From Bacillota bacterium (GTDB lineage Bacteria; Bacillota; Bacilli; Alicyclobacillales; SLC66), in assembly GCA_021821085.1 (NCBI GenBank), contig JAKACV010000001.1:26630-90629 (forward strand): a stretch of DNA of 64,000 nucleotides, read 5' to 3'. Below, piece by piece: positions 31,768 through 42,794 of the stretch. The notes beneath the pieces are model-generated. The model saw nothing but the letters and a program-made list of their open reading frames with translations. It had not been told where the DNA came from and did not search any database. The translations under genes and the position numbers were made by a program. Numbering within the stretch: position 1 is the first letter of the stretch; each line of letters starts with the position of its first letter.

Positions 31768-32583
31768 TTAGTCGTTAAGTGAGAGTACAATTTGCGGTGT
31801 GGGAATCGTGTGATCACTCGAAGTGGGAACCACTGCAGTTCCGACAGCAAAAAACTCGATCACGTGACTCCCCCAACCATGACTTTTTTCGTGCAAATGA
31901 ACACCTACAATCCCCTCCGCCTTTGCACTATGCGCCTCCGTTTGCATGCGTTCCATAGCCAATTCGCGCGCATCGTAGAGTGCCTGCGTAAAGTTGGTCA
32001 TCTCGCAATTTTGCCCTGCCGTACGCAAAAACTGACGAAATCCTTGATGCGCCACATGATACACACAGCTACCCATGACGAGCGAAAGAGGACGATAACC
32101 CGCGCGCAACAATGCCCAAAAATCTTGACCAGACAAGTCACTTGTAAATGGCTTGCCATTTGCCATGCGATAATTGCCTTTATTGCGCGCAGCAACGGCG
32201 GTTCCGACAGCGATAAATTCAGCGAGATCTTCGCCCCATTCATACCGTCCAACCTCAAGACGAACGCCTACTACACCGTCCGCACCAAGGGATTGCGCCT
32301 CTTCCTCCATGCGCGACATAGCAAGTTCACGAGCATGGTACATCGCTTGACTCAGCACTTGCATCTCTTCATTGTTGCGAAAGTTCGCTTGTTGAAACCC
32401 AATGTGATAAATCGAACTCCCAACGACCATGCCAATTGGTTCAAAACCTGCTTCGCGCACAAGTAAAAACTCATTGACCGTAAGATCACTTGTAAATACA
32501 CCACCAGGATGATTGGCATCCCTCAATCCGGCCAGACGTTCTAGCGCATGTTTTGGTAAATCATTAAACTGCTGATCTGCCAT
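31768..32583 (-). CDS. tandem YbjQ/UPF0145-like (heavy-metal-binding domain) protein
   Basis: Two internal repeats of FTSDL...GMVVGSSIYHIG...A..ELAM.RM..EA...GA.GVVGV... Confidence 0.8.
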   Translation of the reverse strand: MADQQFNDLPKHALERLAGLRDANHPGGVFTSDLTVNEFLLVREAGFEPIGMVVGSSIYHIGFQQANFRNNEEMQVLSQAMYHARELAMSRMEEEAQSLGADGVVGVRLEVGRYEWGEDLAEFIAVGTAVAARNKGNYRMANGKPFTSDLSGQDFWALLRAGYRPLSLVMGSCVYHVAHQGFRQFLRTAGQNCEMTNFTQALYDARELAMERMQTEAHSAKAEGIVGVHLHEKSHGWGSHVIEFFAVGTAVVPTSSDHTIPTPQIVLSLND

Positions 32584-32613
32584 AGCTCGAGCCTCCTATG
32601 TACATCACATGAT

Positions 32614-33606
32614 TTATGAATTCAAGTCAAACACTGACTCAATCGTCAGATGTGTCGCCGCATGAGGTTCAACCTGCAAAATTGCTGTTCCCAACGTGGT
32701 GACCTCTATAATGTGATCGATAATCTCCTCGCCTTCTTCCGTCGCAGCGCCCCTAGACACTTCCTCAACGCGCAAGGCAAAGTCAGCCCCAACCACTCCT
32801 GTTGCACCAAGCCGCGCCATATCCTCACGTAACTTACGCATCGCGAGATGCCTCGCTTGATACACCCCCTGCGTAAAACCTCGCATCTCCTGATTGTACC
32901 AACTGTGCTCTTGACGCATGTCATACCAATCGGTCTGCAAGTAGTACACAGTGGCGCCCAAAGCCAACCCAACAGGCAATTGCCCTGCGGCAATCAGACG
33001 AACAAAATCTTGACCGGACACTGAACAGATCACCGGTGTGTCGAACTTTGGCAGACCCTCAATTTGCACCGCCGTCCCGAAACACACAAATTCAATTATC
33101 CCATCCTTTGGCTCATACCCTTTTGCATCCATCCGAAATCCTACTACTGCATTGGCGCCAAGCATGGCCGCCTCTTGCAACAAACGAGTGATTGCAAGCC
33201 TTCGTCCTTCATAGAGCGCTCGGGTAGGCGCTTGCAACTCCCGCGAAGCCGAAAAATATCCACCAAAGCCCGTTGCAGTCGGTGTGCTTACATACCCTAT
33301 CTGATAATAGGAACTGCCCATCACCTGCCCAAGCGGTTGCAATTTATAACGCTTGAGTGACAGCCACTCGTTGACACTCAAGTCACTGGTCCATGGTAGT
33401 TGCTGTGCACGTTGACTTGTCAACCGCTGGACGACATTTGGCGGCAGTTGTCCATGTTCAAGCGCCTGCAATGTACGCGCCGACCGCTCCATTTCCTCTT
33501 GTCTTAACCTTTGTAAATCCAATTTTGGCGGCAATGAGCGATTCACTGCTCCATCTTGCTCATCTTCGCGCTTACCTGACAAAAAGCCAAAGCGTAAACG
33601 GAACAT
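32614..33606 (-). CDS. second tandem YbjQ/UPF0145-like protein
   Basis: Two more repeats (WTSDLSVNEWLSLKRYKLQPLGQVMGSSYYQIG... and SVSGQDFVRLIAAGQLPVGLALGATVYYL...). Confidence 0.8.
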   Translation of the reverse strand: MFRLRFGFLSGKREDEQDGAVNRSLPPKLDLQRLRQEEMERSARTLQALEHGQLPPNVVQRLTSQRAQQLPWTSDLSVNEWLSLKRYKLQPLGQVMGSSYYQIGYVSTPTATGFGGYFSASRELQAPTRALYEGRRLAITRLLQEAAMLGANAVVGFRMDAKGYEPKDGIIEFVCFGTAVQIEGLPKFDTPVICSVSGQDFVRLIAAGQLPVGLALGATVYYLQTDWYDMRQEHSWYNQEMRGFTQGVYQARHLAMRKLREDMARLGATGVVGADFALRVEEVSRGAATEEGEEIIDHIIEVTTLGTAILQVEPHAATHLTIESVFDLNS

Positions 33607-33648
33607 TTCCCCACCTCCGCACGCGCATCATTCATCGCATTTCCTACA

Positions 33649-34029
33649 TTATAACAAAAAATCTTCAAGAGACTGTCGCGTCTCTTCATGTTCATTTGCA
33701 TATACACCAATGGATTGGGATAACTCATGTAACCATTCTTTCACTGATAAAACTTCACTGGAAAGTACGATCCCGCGAACTGTTTTCGCCTTGCGAGCAA
33801 CTATTTTGGCTCCATCAAGCGTAACAATAAAAGTATCTGCTCCTAATTGCAATTCAATCTTTACAACATGCTGAACTTTGCTAAACAATTTTCGATTCCG
33901 TGTAACTACAACCACATCAGGAAGCGATTTTTCCAAACGGACGGCAAGTGCTTCAATATAAGCAAGTTCATCATCATGGTTGTGCCGCCATGATGCGGCA
34001 TTTAAATCAAACTGAAGGTCGTTCTCCAT
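33649..34029 (-). CDS. hypothetical protein
   Basis: 126-aa ORF in line with neighbouring minus-strand genes. Confidence 0.6.
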   Translation of the reverse strand: MENDLQFDLNAASWRHNHDDELAYIEALAVRLEKSLPDVVVVTRNRKLFSKVQHVVKIELQLGADTFIVTLDGAKIVARKAKTVRGIVLSSEVLSVKEWLHELSQSIGVYANEHEETRQSLEDFLL

Positions 34030-34098
34030 CGTCGTCTCACCACCCTCGACGAAACTACACGTGCACTACCTTACATACGCAAAAAACGACAAAAGGTT

Positions 34099-34908
34099 TC
34101 ATCGTTTTTTCCTTGTTTCCCTATCTTGACGCAGTTTTTTTTGCGAGCGCACATATGCGAGCGCATTCTCTACGCCCTCCCATGAATTCCGAAAAACTGC
34201 AGTATATCGAATAGCCTCAGATTCATCCCCCGGAGTTGCTTCACGTGGCATTGTCTGCGGAAGTTCACGTAGTTGCAAAAGATAATCCAGGACAAATACA
34301 TTGTGTCTACGTGCTGCTAAAAATGCCGAGCGCGACATTAATGAATCCCCCTGCAGGGCGAAGATAGCGAGTAATTTACCATAAAGAAAGACTGTAGATT
34401 GCTCCTCCTCATAGCTCTCTATCAAATCATAGGCATCTTGGAAGCGATGGTCATCGAGCATCGCCTTTAAAAGAATATACCGAATGCCCTGCGGATCTGT
34501 GCGATTCAGTTCCAGCGTTTCACTAAACACCCGAACTGCCTCATCTCGCTCGCCAATTTCCCATAAAACTTGACCGTAGGCCGAACACGCCTGCATATAT
34601 GGGCGTGTTTCCGGTAAAGTCCCAAACTCTCCTTTCCACTCTTCCCTATGATCTGCAAATAGGCGATCTCCTGCAGCCACTGCCTCACGCAAATACTCTT
34701 TGCTTTCCTCAAAGTTATCTGCAGCATCCTGAGCGAGCAATAACCACGCTTCTATACAATTATGCGAAAGTTCCAATGCTTGCTTCGCAATATCCGCGCG
34801 CCGATTTGGATCTAATTCGCCTATAGCCTTCTGTAATAAGTCAGTTGCTTCAGTTAAACCCACTAGTTGATCTTGCGATCCTACTGTCGGTTGCCCCTTC
34901 TTTACCAC
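34099..34908 (-). CDS. TPR-type repeat protein
   Basis: Helical repeats such as ALELSHNCIEAWLLLAQDA, AYGQVLWEIGERDEAVRVFSETLELNRTDPQGIRY. Confidence 0.7.
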   Translation of the reverse strand: MVKKGQPTVGSQDQLVGLTEATDLLQKAIGELDPNRRADIAKQALELSHNCIEAWLLLAQDAADNFEESKEYLREAVAAGDRLFADHREEWKGEFGTLPETRPYMQACSAYGQVLWEIGERDEAVRVFSETLELNRTDPQGIRYILLKAMLDDHRFQDAYDLIESYEEEQSTVFLYGKLLAIFALQGDSLMSRSAFLAARRHNVFVLDYLLQLRELPQTMPREATPGDESEAIRYTAVFRNSWEGVENALAYVRSQKKLRQDRETRKKR

Positions 34909-35070
34909 ACATTCTCCTCCTACCGCCTGACCACTGCCAAATCAAGTTCACTTTTAAATCGAACTCTGTCAGGCGCTACCCTCGTATACCATTATCATAA
35001 CACAAGAAAGCCATCCATCCCTCACAAGAAGGTCGATCATAGAAGGTAAAGAACTATCTATAAAGCATCA

Positions 35071-35895
35071 TCAAACTTCTTCATTTTGCATTTCCATGAT
35101 CTCCGAATGTTCACGCGCCTCCTCTTCGCGTAATTGAGCCATCCGCTCATCCTTATCCAATCCCATTATATGAACTTTTTTCTCAATATCGTGAGTTAAT
35201 TCTTGAAGAATCTGATATCCATCAATCCCTACAATTCTTGCCTCATCCTGCAATCTTTTCAACATGCCCTGCATGATAAAAAGCAAATCATCACGCATAG
35301 TTAACAATCGATCTCGGACCTCATGAGGCATCTCATCGCGCAAAGAGCCGATATAATATTCCGCAAAGGCCTGATGGCGAGCCTCATCCAATATAATTCG
35401 CGTAGATAACTGTCCGAATAACGTATTGGGGAATAATTTGCGAAATGCACCATAAAAGTTTTTTGCAAACAAATCGCTAATTAAAATACCGAAAAGCCAA
35501 TCCAGCCTGTTTTTCGACTTCAATAATCGATAATGATAACGAAACATCTCACGCAAATCCCGCAGTTCAAGGGGTCTTTTCCCAATCAAACGATAGACCT
35601 TTGTGAGCATTTCAAAATGCCGAGCTTCATCTAACATAAACGTTGTAATATACAGTTGTGCACTCGTCTCATGAGCTTCAACAAAGTGAGGTAAAATGGT
35701 TGAAGCACCCAGCATAGCCGTTTGTTCCCCTAGATAGACAGGAGTTAAAATATGTGCAAACGCTGTGGCTTCCGCATCGTCAAGATGAAATGAAAGTTCC
35801 CAATCGAAATCACTGGAGGACCATTGGCCTTTAACCCCTTTGTGAAATAGCTGAAGAATCGGATCCTCTTCATTTAGGTCAGGATATACGCGCAA
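35071..35895 (-). CDS. ferritin-like diiron protein (ribonucleotide reductase R2-like)
   Basis: Carboxylate-His motifs: E in YLGEQTAML, FMLDEARHFEML, RIILDEARHQAFAEYY. Confidence 0.8.
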   Translation of the reverse strand: MRVYPDLNEEDPILQLFHKGVKGQWSSSDFDWELSFHLDDAEATAFAHILTPVYLGEQTAMLGASTILPHFVEAHETSAQLYITTFMLDEARHFEMLTKVYRLIGKRPLELRDLREMFRYHYRLLKSKNRLDWLFGILISDLFAKNFYGAFRKLFPNTLFGQLSTRIILDEARHQAFAEYYIGSLRDEMPHEVRDRLLTMRDDLLFIMQGMLKRLQDEARIVGIDGYQILQELTHDIEKKVHIMGLDKDERMAQLREEEAREHSEIMEMQNEEV

Positions 35896-36014
35896 CGTGA
35901 TCGTCCCCCCTCACAAAAATCTACATCTTTCCATTTTATTGTACTCTGTGAACGGGGGACAGACAACCGCAAGGCGAAGATTAGATCGATTTACCCGATG
36001 GTTGATCCGGTATC

Positions 36015-36356
36015 TTATCCCCGTAGCACACGATTTTGTTTCGATAAATCCTCTGTTGTTTTATTGAATGAACTTTTTGTGGAGGATAAGTCATAACGGG
36101 AACGACTCATCTTACGTTCCTTGTCAGCCCCTAGAACAAACCACAAATTCGCCCCCATAACAAGCAGCGCAAAAGAAACCCATACGATCGTAAATACACC
36201 TGCCTGCCCCCGTAGAAAATGGGGTAACCGCGGAAGCATCACATATAATATGCCTAATACAGCGAGCACATATAAACCAGACACGCCTGGTCTCACACGT
36301 TTAGTTGGTCGAAACATAGCCATCCCCCCATTTCCCCATAAAGACAACTCCATCAT
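36015..36356 (-). CDS. hypothetical small membrane protein
   Basis: Two hydrophobic segments (GLYVLAVLGILYVMLPRL, FTIVWVSFALLVMGANLWFVLG). Confidence 0.6.
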   Translation of the reverse strand: MMELSLWGNGGMAMFRPTKRVRPGVSGLYVLAVLGILYVMLPRLPHFLRGQAGVFTIVWVSFALLVMGANLWFVLGADKERKMSRSRYDLSSTKSSFNKTTEDLSKQNRVLRG

Positions 36357-36506
36357 TGATACCTATGCACTGGCTACACATTTTCAGACCTTAAAAAATC
36401 CCCCTATCTTATGAGGAATCGCCAACATGCCGTGCATAAAAACCAAAACGGACGCAAACAATAGCATAGTATTATAGCAATATGAGTTCTGAGGGGGTAC
36501 ACTTGG

Positions 36507-36821
36507 ATGGATCAAACTCCAGAAAACACGATCAAAAGCTCTGTTGAGCATGCAGTGACGTCCGGTGAAGTATTGGATGATTTTGGAAAATGGCGTGAGT
36601 TTCTCGGAACTCAGGTGCAACGTGCACAGAGCATGGGGGTATCAGAGCAACATATCGACGACGCGGCGTACAAATTGGGCGAATACCTCGCCGGTAAAAT
36701 TGATCCAAAAAATCCACAAGAACGTCTTCTAAAGCAAATGTGGGATGCGAGTCCCAAAGAAGACCAACGTGCTCTCGCGCGAATTATGGTCAACGTGACG
36801 TCCAACCAAACAACGCACTAA
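36507..36821 (+). CDS. DUF3243-family protein
   Basis: FGKWREFLGTQVQRAQSMGVSEQHIDDAAYKLGEYLAGKIDPKNPQERLLKQMWD. Good Shine-Dalgarno (GAGGGGG). Confidence 0.85.
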   Translation: MDQTPENTIKSSVEHAVTSGEVLDDFGKWREFLGTQVQRAQSMGVSEQHIDDAAYKLGEYLAGKIDPKNPQERLLKQMWDASPKEDQRALARIMVNVTSNQTTH

Positions 36822-36855
36822 TCGGGGACTGAAATCGTTCAATCTCATAAACCAG

Positions 36856-36900
36856 AATAGATAAGAGCAGAGCCACCGACCAGTTCTGCTCTTATCTATT
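36856..36900. terminator. Bidirectional terminator between convergent genes
   Basis: AATAGATAAGAGCAGA...TCTGCTCTTATCTATT, 16-bp perfect stem. Confidence 0.85.
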
Positions 36901-36908
36901 GAACACCT

Positions 36909-37592
36909 TCATACAGATATGGTTTCTCCTGGCTTTAACGCCTGTCCTTTGATCCCTTTATGCGCTAACTGACGCACAAACGATGCAGCATCCTGCGCAA
37001 TTAGCGGAAAAGTATCATAGTGCATTGGGATGACTGTCTTCGCTTTGATCCACTCTGCAGCGAGTAAAGCGTCTTCTGGTCCCATCGTGAAATTATCGCC
37101 AATGGGCAAAGCGGCGACATCGATCCGATTTAATTCCCCAAGAAGTTTCATATCACCAAATAACGCTGTATCCCCGGAATGGTAGAATGTTTTCCCAGCT
37201 GCCGAAAATAAAATTCCGGCAGGATTCCCCCCATAGAGCAGCCCAGTTTCCGTTTCAATGGCAGCCCCATGAAAGGCAAGTGTGAACTTCACTCGTCCAA
37301 ATGGAAACACATGTGATCCACCGAGATGCATCGGATGTGTGGGGATGCCTTGTTGTGAAAGCCATGTTGCTAATTCATAAACTGCGACGACTGTAGCTCC
37401 CGTACGCTTTGCGATGGCAATCGTATCACCGACGTGATCGGCATGAGCATGCGTGAGCAAAATCGCATCCGCTTGAACTTCATCCGCCTTGACCGGCGAA
37501 TTCGGATTTCCTGTAAGAAAGGGGTCGAAGAGAATGTGATGCGACTCTGTCTCAACAACAAAACTAGAATGACCAAGATAAGTGATCTTCAT
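36909..37592 (-). CDS. metal-dependent hydrolase, UPF0173 (MBL fold)
   Basis: MKITYLGHSSFVVET, LTHAHADHVGDTIAIA, YHSGDTALFGDM, IPMHYDTFP. Confidence 0.93.
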   Translation of the reverse strand: MKITYLGHSSFVVETESHHILFDPFLTGNPNSPVKADEVQADAILLTHAHADHVGDTIAIAKRTGATVVAVYELATWLSQQGIPTHPMHLGGSHVFPFGRVKFTLAFHGAAIETETGLLYGGNPAGILFSAAGKTFYHSGDTALFGDMKLLGELNRIDVAALPIGDNFTMGPEDALLAAEWIKAKTVIPMHYDTFPLIAQDAASFVRQLAHKGIKGQALKPGETISV

Positions 37593-37617
37593 CGTACACT
37601 TCTCCTCTGCGCATGAG

Positions 37618-37959
37618 TTATGGTGCGATCATTACCTCTTCAAGTGCATCTGCCAAGATTTTTTGAATGTCTTGTACAATCACTCCAAATTGGTACTCAG
37701 AGCGCAAATAATCACGCACAGTTGTATGCAATTGAAGCACGTCATACAACTTTTGCAATTCCTCCTGATCTTGCTGTGTAGGCTCTTCACCAATCAAGCG
37801 TTTGCGTTCGAAATCCAACTGTTTCATGTGAAAATCTGTGATCATTCGCTTTGCTTGCTCATCGCCGCCCACTTGATCAACAGCGGTTTTCATCATCCGA
37901 AACTCTTCTGAGTCCTTGAGTGCGCGAACTAATTCATGTGCCTTATCATACAGATTCAT
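37618..37959 (-). CDS. YlbF/YmcA-family protein
   Basis: MNLYDKAHELVRALKDSEEFRMMKTAVDQVGGDEQAKRMITDFHMKQLDFERKRL. Confidence 0.85.
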   Translation of the reverse strand: MNLYDKAHELVRALKDSEEFRMMKTAVDQVGGDEQAKRMITDFHMKQLDFERKRLIGEEPTQQDQEELQKLYDVLQLHTTVRDYLRSEYQFGVIVQDIQKILADALEEVMIAP

Positions 37960-38057
37960 CCAATCCCTCCAACCAGTCGCCTTTCTTCATTACAAGTATA
38001 ATCCATGTCTCTATTACAACAAAGCAGAAAACATTTTATAAAGTTACTCAACTGACT

Positions 38058-38085
38058 TTGTCCAGGTCTTTATTTCTGGCATAAT
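38058..38085 (+). promoter_or_regulatory. Putative sigma-A promoter for tkt-tal
   Basis: TTGTCC-16 bp-CATAAT, upstream of a Shine-Dalgarno (AAGGAGG) and the tkt ATG at 38134. Confidence 0.4.
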
Positions 38086-38133
38086 AGAATCATTATGGTG
38101 AAATAGTGCCTTCAAGGAGGACGATGCGAATTT

Positions 38134-40167
38134 ATGCCTGACCAAATAGTGATCTCAGCCATTGATGAATTATCTGTTACGACCCTGCGCACGTTGTGCA
38201 TTGATAGTGTGGAACAGGCAAACTCTGGTCATCCAGGGCTTCCCATGGGAGCGGCTCCGATGGCATACACCCTGTGGAGCAGATTTTTGCACCACAATCC
38301 TAAGAATCCAGCCTTTGCAAACCGCGACCGCTTTGTGTTATCTGCTGGACATGGTTCAACCCTTCTCTATAGCCTGCTCCATCTATTTGGATATGATCTT
38401 TCACTTGAAGATTTGAAGCAATTTCGCCAATGGGGAAGTAAAACGCCGGGTCACCCTGAACGCGGTCACACTCCTGGTGTCGAAACCACGACTGGACCAT
38501 TAGGTCAAGGTATCGCGAATGCAGTCGGCATGGCCATGGTAGAACGCTTTCTGGCTGCGACTTTTAACCTTGCAGATTTTCCGTTGTTCGACCACCGAAC
38601 GTATGCACTTGTTGGTGACGGAGATCTGATGGAAGGAATATCATATGAAGCAGCTTCGCTTGCAGGACATCTTGGCCTCGACAAATTGATCGTTTTATAT
38701 GACTCCAATGATATTTCCCTTGATGGTCCCACTGAAAAGTCGTTTACAGAAGATGTGCGCACAAGATTTATTGCAGCGCAATGGAACGTCCTGCGCGTTG
38801 ACGATGGCAATGACTTAATGGCGATCGCTGAGGCTCTACAAACGGCTCAAATTCAAAATGGCCATCCTACATTGATTGAAGTTCGAACAATCATCGGATT
38901 CGGCAGTCCGGGGCGCCAAGGCACATCAAAAGCGCACGGCAACCCCTTAGGTAAGGAAGAAGTACAACTCGCCAAAAAGGCCTATGGTTGGAACTACGAA
39001 AAATCACATACCGTACCAGATGAGGTACTTCAGCATGTTACACAATGGGTGCAACGTGGCGAACAAATGGAAGCAGAGTGGAATGAGTTGCTTCAACGCT
39101 ACAAAACAGCCAATGGGGCATTGGCACAGAAATTAGAACATGTGTTAAACGGACAATTACCAGCTGATTGGGACGCCGATCTCCCCGTTTTCACTCCAGG
39201 TTCAGGCGAATTCGCCACACGTCAAGCCTCTGGTCAAGCGATCAACGCGCTTGCAAGGCGCATCCCGAATCTCATCGGTGGTTCTGCAGATTTAGCTTCT
39301 TCAAATGAAACCACGATGAAAAGCGAAAGCGTGTTCTCAAGCGACCATTACGCCGGGCGCAATCTCTGGTTTGGTGTTCGTGAACATGCAATGGGTGCAA
39401 TCTTAAACGGAATGGCAGCTCACGGTGGTGTGCGCGTATATGGTGCAACTTTCCTTGTCTTTTCTGACTATCTACGACCAGCCATTCGCCTCGCAGGACT
39501 CATGAAATTGCCTGTCACATACGTCTTTACGCATGATAGCATCGGAGTCGGCGAGGACGGCCCGACACACCAGCCGATTGAACAAATTGCATCCCTGCGG
39601 ATCATTCCAAACGTGATTCTCATTCGCCCTGCGGACGCCAATGAAACCATTGCTGCATGGCACTACAGCACAGGACAACAGAAACATCCAGTCGCACTCG
39701 CCCTCACACGTCAGAAGTTACCTATCCTACCCGACACGGACAAGGCGGCAAGAACGGGCGTTGCTCGCGGAGCCTACGTGATTAGCGCGGAAACTAAGGA
39801 ACCTATCGATGCCATCTTAATCGCTTCAGGATCAGAGGTCAGTCTTGCGTATCAGGCAAAACAACGTCTAGAACAACAAGGTCTCTCCATTCGTTTAGTC
39901 AGTATTCCATCCTTTGCGCTATTTGAAATGCAAAGTCAAGCCTATCACGATTCAATTCTCCCACCACATATCACCGCACGGGTGGGTATCGAGATGGCTC
40001 ATTCCTTTGGTTGGGATCGCTATATCGGCGCACAGGGTGAAATGATCGCGATTGACCACTTTGGCGCATCGGCTCCGGCACCTGAACTCATGCAACATTT
40101 CGGATTCACGGAGGATGCGATCGTTCAGGCCACGCTTCGCTGCATCGAAAGGAGCAACGTAAAATGA
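38134..40167 (+). CDS. tkt: transketolase
   Basis: [65 protein letters not shown]. Confidence 0.97.
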   Translation: MPDQIVISAIDELSVTTLRTLCIDSVEQANSGHPGLPMGAAPMAYTLWSRFLHHNPKNPAFANRDRFVLSAGHGSTLLYSLLHLFGYDLSLEDLKQFRQWGSKTPGHPERGHTPGVETTTGPLGQGIANAVGMAMVERFLAATFNLADFPLFDHRTYALVGDGDLMEGISYEAASLAGHLGLDKLIVLYDSNDISLDGPTEKSFTEDVRTRFIAAQWNVLRVDDGNDLMAIAEALQTAQIQNGHPTLIEVRTIIGFGSPGRQGTSKAHGNPLGKEEVQLAKKAYGWNYEKSHTVPDEVLQHVTQWVQRGEQMEAEWNELLQRYKTANGALAQKLEHVLNGQLPADWDADLPVFTPGSGEFATRQASGQAINALARRIPNLIGGSADLASSNETTMKSESVFSSDHYAGRNLWFGVREHAMGAILNGMAAHGGVRVYGATFLVFSDYLRPAIRLAGLMKLPVTYVFTHDSIGVGEDGPTHQPIEQIASLRIIPNVILIRPADANETIAAWHYSTGQQKHPVALALTRQKLPILPDTDKAARTGVARGAYVISAETKEPIDAILIASGSEVSLAYQAKQRLEQQGLSIRLVSIPSFALFEMQSQAYHDSILPPHITARVGIEMAHSFGWDRYIGAQGEMIAIDHFGASAPAPELMQHFGFTEDAIVQATLRCIERSNVK

Positions 40168-41258
40168 GTACTCATTTGCAAGAACTCGTAACCATGGGGC
40201 AAAGTCCTTGGCTTGATTATATCCGCAAAGACATGCTCAATAACGGTGAATTAGAACGCCAAGTGGCACAAGGGTTACGCGGCGTGACCTCGAATCCATC
40301 TATTTTTGAAAATGCCATTGCGAAAAGCGACTTATACAAAGATGACATCAAACAACTCGCCAGATCTTTATCCAGCACACTTGAAATCTACGAATCACTC
40401 GTCAAAACGGACATCTCTCGGGCAGCAGACATCTTACGTCCTGTCTACGAACAATCAGAAGGCGCGGATGGATATGTCAGCCTCGAAGTCGCGCCCGAGT
40501 TGTGTGATAACCATGAAGAAACGGTGACGGAAGCGCTGCGTTTATGGGAATGGATTGGCAAGGAAAACGTCATGATCAAGGTGCCGGCAACAACGGAAGG
40601 TCTTATCGCCATCGAACATCTCATCGCCAGGGGCATTCCCGTGAATGTCACGCTCATGTTTACGTTGACCGACTATCGAAATGTGGCAGATGCGTATCTT
40701 CGTGGCCTTGAGCGGCGTGCGGCAAACGGTCAGCCGCTTGCTGCCGTCGCATCCGTTGCGAGCGTATTTGTCAGTCGTATCGACAGTGCCATTGAAGCAT
40801 TAGCATCCACGAAAGACATCACCTCTTTAGTGGGCAAAGTCGCCGTTGCAAACAGTCGAGCAATTTATCAAGAATTTATTCGCATCTTTACGAGTGAGCG
40901 CTTTGCTAAACTCAAAGCGCTTGGAGCGCGCGTCCAACGGCCACTATGGGCATCTACGGGAACAAAAAACAAAAATCTCTCAGATGTTCTGTATATCAAT
41001 GAACTGGTGGGGCCCGACACGGTCAACACATTGCCGCCAGCTACGCTTGAGGCTTTCCTCGATCACGGAACGACAGTGCGCGCAATCGATCAACATGCAT
41101 CTGAAGATCAAGCGGTTCTCGATACGTGCGCTACCCTTGGAATTAACCTGGAGGACATTGGACGCGAACTCAAGCAAAAAGGACTAACGCAATTCAAAGA
41201 CGCGTTTGTTCACCTGATGAAAGCAATCGAACAAGAAGCATCGCAAGTAAATGACTAA
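40164..41258 (+). CDS. tal: transaldolase
   Basis: [42 protein letters not shown]. 4-bp overlap with tkt. Confidence 0.95.
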   Translation: MSTHLQELVTMGQSPWLDYIRKDMLNNGELERQVAQGLRGVTSNPSIFENAIAKSDLYKDDIKQLARSLSSTLEIYESLVKTDISRAADILRPVYEQSEGADGYVSLEVAPELCDNHEETVTEALRLWEWIGKENVMIKVPATTEGLIAIEHLIARGIPVNVTLMFTLTDYRNVADAYLRGLERRAANGQPLAAVASVASVFVSRIDSAIEALASTKDITSLVGKVAVANSRAIYQEFIRIFTSERFAKLKALGARVQRPLWASTGTKNKNLSDVLYINELVGPDTVNTLPPATLEAFLDHGTTVRAIDQHASEDQAVLDTCATLGINLEDIGRELKQKGLTQFKDAFVHLMKAIEQEASQVND

Positions 41259-41290
41259 TATCACACAGATCTCATCTTTGTGATACCCAT

Positions 41291-41349
41291 GTAATACATA
41301 AGTAAGGGAGTATACGTTCCAGACGTATACTCCCTTACTTATGTATTAC
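41291..41349. terminator. Very long perfect hairpin between convergent tal and permease genes
   Basis: GTAATACATAAGTAAGGGAGTATACGT-TCCAG-ACGTATACTCCCTTACTTATGTATTAC: 27-bp perfect stem, 5-nt loop. Confidence 0.9.
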
Positions 41350-41355
41350 AACTTA

Positions 41356-42762
41356 TTATGCTACTTTTGTCTCCCCACTGATCTCTTCTTTTTTGCTCAT
41401 CTTCGAAAATGCGATATACAAAACCGCTGCAACAACAAATCCAACGTAATAGGAAATGTCGCCTAGTTGTGGCAACTTTGCCGCCAGCATGCCTGTAAAG
41501 AGTGTTTGATTAAAGAAGAAACTCGATGCAATAATGGCGAGTATAAACGCCCATAGACCCGCGCGCACATTCCCACTACCTTCATAGAAATCATCAATGT
41601 GGTGACGATGACGGCGGTGCATCGCATAGTCAACTAGGACAATGGCAAGCCATGGGCTAACCCAATATCCAAGCAATAGAAGGAAGTTGTTATAGCTATT
41701 ATAATATCCTTCAGCCCCAGCCAAGTAAGACAAAATACCTCCTAAAAGACCTAATAACAATGCAGCTACCCATCGTTTTGGAGCGATCGCGCGAATCCAC
41801 TTTACATCAATTGCAAGAAGTGACAAAGACCCCGAATAAATATTTAACACATTTGCCGTCACCGTCCCGAGGATAATGGCGAGCATCGCCAATACAACAA
41901 GAAAATGCGGCATCAATCCAGTCACGAGATCTGTCGGTGAAGCGATATTTTTGACTGTTGCCAATCCCGCCCCCAGGAATTCAAGCCATACAGCAGGAAT
42001 GACATTTCCCCAAAAAGCCGAATGAAACGCTTGATTAAATGGCGTGTTTTGTGGCAGATAACGACTGTAGTCAGAGCTAAATGTCAACCATCCCATCATG
42101 TACGATAAAGAAGTGCCAATGGCGAGAACGAATGAACCAAAAAGACCACTGTACAAAGGCGCCTTTACATTGACTGGAATAAAGAAATGAATGTGCCCCA
42201 TCGCATAAATAGTCACAACCAAAAAGATAATAGCTAAAAACACAGCAGAGATACGTTCTACAAAGTGAATCAAATTATGGCCATATATACTTACTACCGC
42301 CTGAATTAAGATCATGATGATTAAATCACCAGTAAATCCGATAGGAAGAAGCCACTGCAACGCGAAGACACCTAAAACGGTATTGACCGCGTACCAACCT
42401 ATGCCTGATATAAAATTCAGTAAAGATGGCATGAAATTACCATAAAACCCAAATGCGCCGCGTGATTGAATCAGTTGCGGTATTCCCCATTTATACCCAA
42501 ATGTCGTAAGAACACCGATCGCGCCCGCCCCCACCACCGTGCCAATAATGATCGAAATTGCAGCCTGGGCTAAATTCAAACCGAATAATCCAACAGACAG
42601 AGCTCCGAGCGTGAGCGTTGCAAATTCGAGGTTCGCGCTGAACCATAGGGTAAATAAATTACGCGCATTTCCGTGTCTCTCTTGAACGGAGATCGGGTCA
42701 ATTCCGTGGGGTTCAACGTGTAATACCTCGTCCCCGTAATAGTTCACGTCTACTGAATCCAT
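41356..42762 (-). CDS. NCS1-family purine/cytosine-type permease
   Basis: HGIDPISVQERHGNARNLFTLWFSANLEFATLTLGAL and about 12 TMs. Start MDSVDVNYYG at 42762 after GGGAGG. Confidence 0.88.
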   Translation of the reverse strand: MDSVDVNYYGDEVLHVEPHGIDPISVQERHGNARNLFTLWFSANLEFATLTLGALSVGLFGLNLAQAAISIIIGTVVGAGAIGVLTTFGYKWGIPQLIQSRGAFGFYGNFMPSLLNFISGIGWYAVNTVLGVFALQWLLPIGFTGDLIIMILIQAVVSIYGHNLIHFVERISAVFLAIIFLVVTIYAMGHIHFFIPVNVKAPLYSGLFGSFVLAIGTSLSYMMGWLTFSSDYSRYLPQNTPFNQAFHSAFWGNVIPAVWLEFLGAGLATVKNIASPTDLVTGLMPHFLVVLAMLAIILGTVTANVLNIYSGSLSLLAIDVKWIRAIAPKRWVAALLLGLLGGILSYLAGAEGYYNSYNNFLLLLGYWVSPWLAIVLVDYAMHRRHRHHIDDFYEGSGNVRAGLWAFILAIIASSFFFNQTLFTGMLAAKLPQLGDISYYVGFVVAAVLYIAFSKMSKKEEISGETKVA

Positions 42763-42794
42763 GGGAACCTCCCTCATGTGATGAAATCTAATAA

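Noticed and set aside
31792-32466. 224-aa plus-strand ORF
   Set aside because: Fully antisense to the YbjQ-like CDS, which has clear internal domain repeats.
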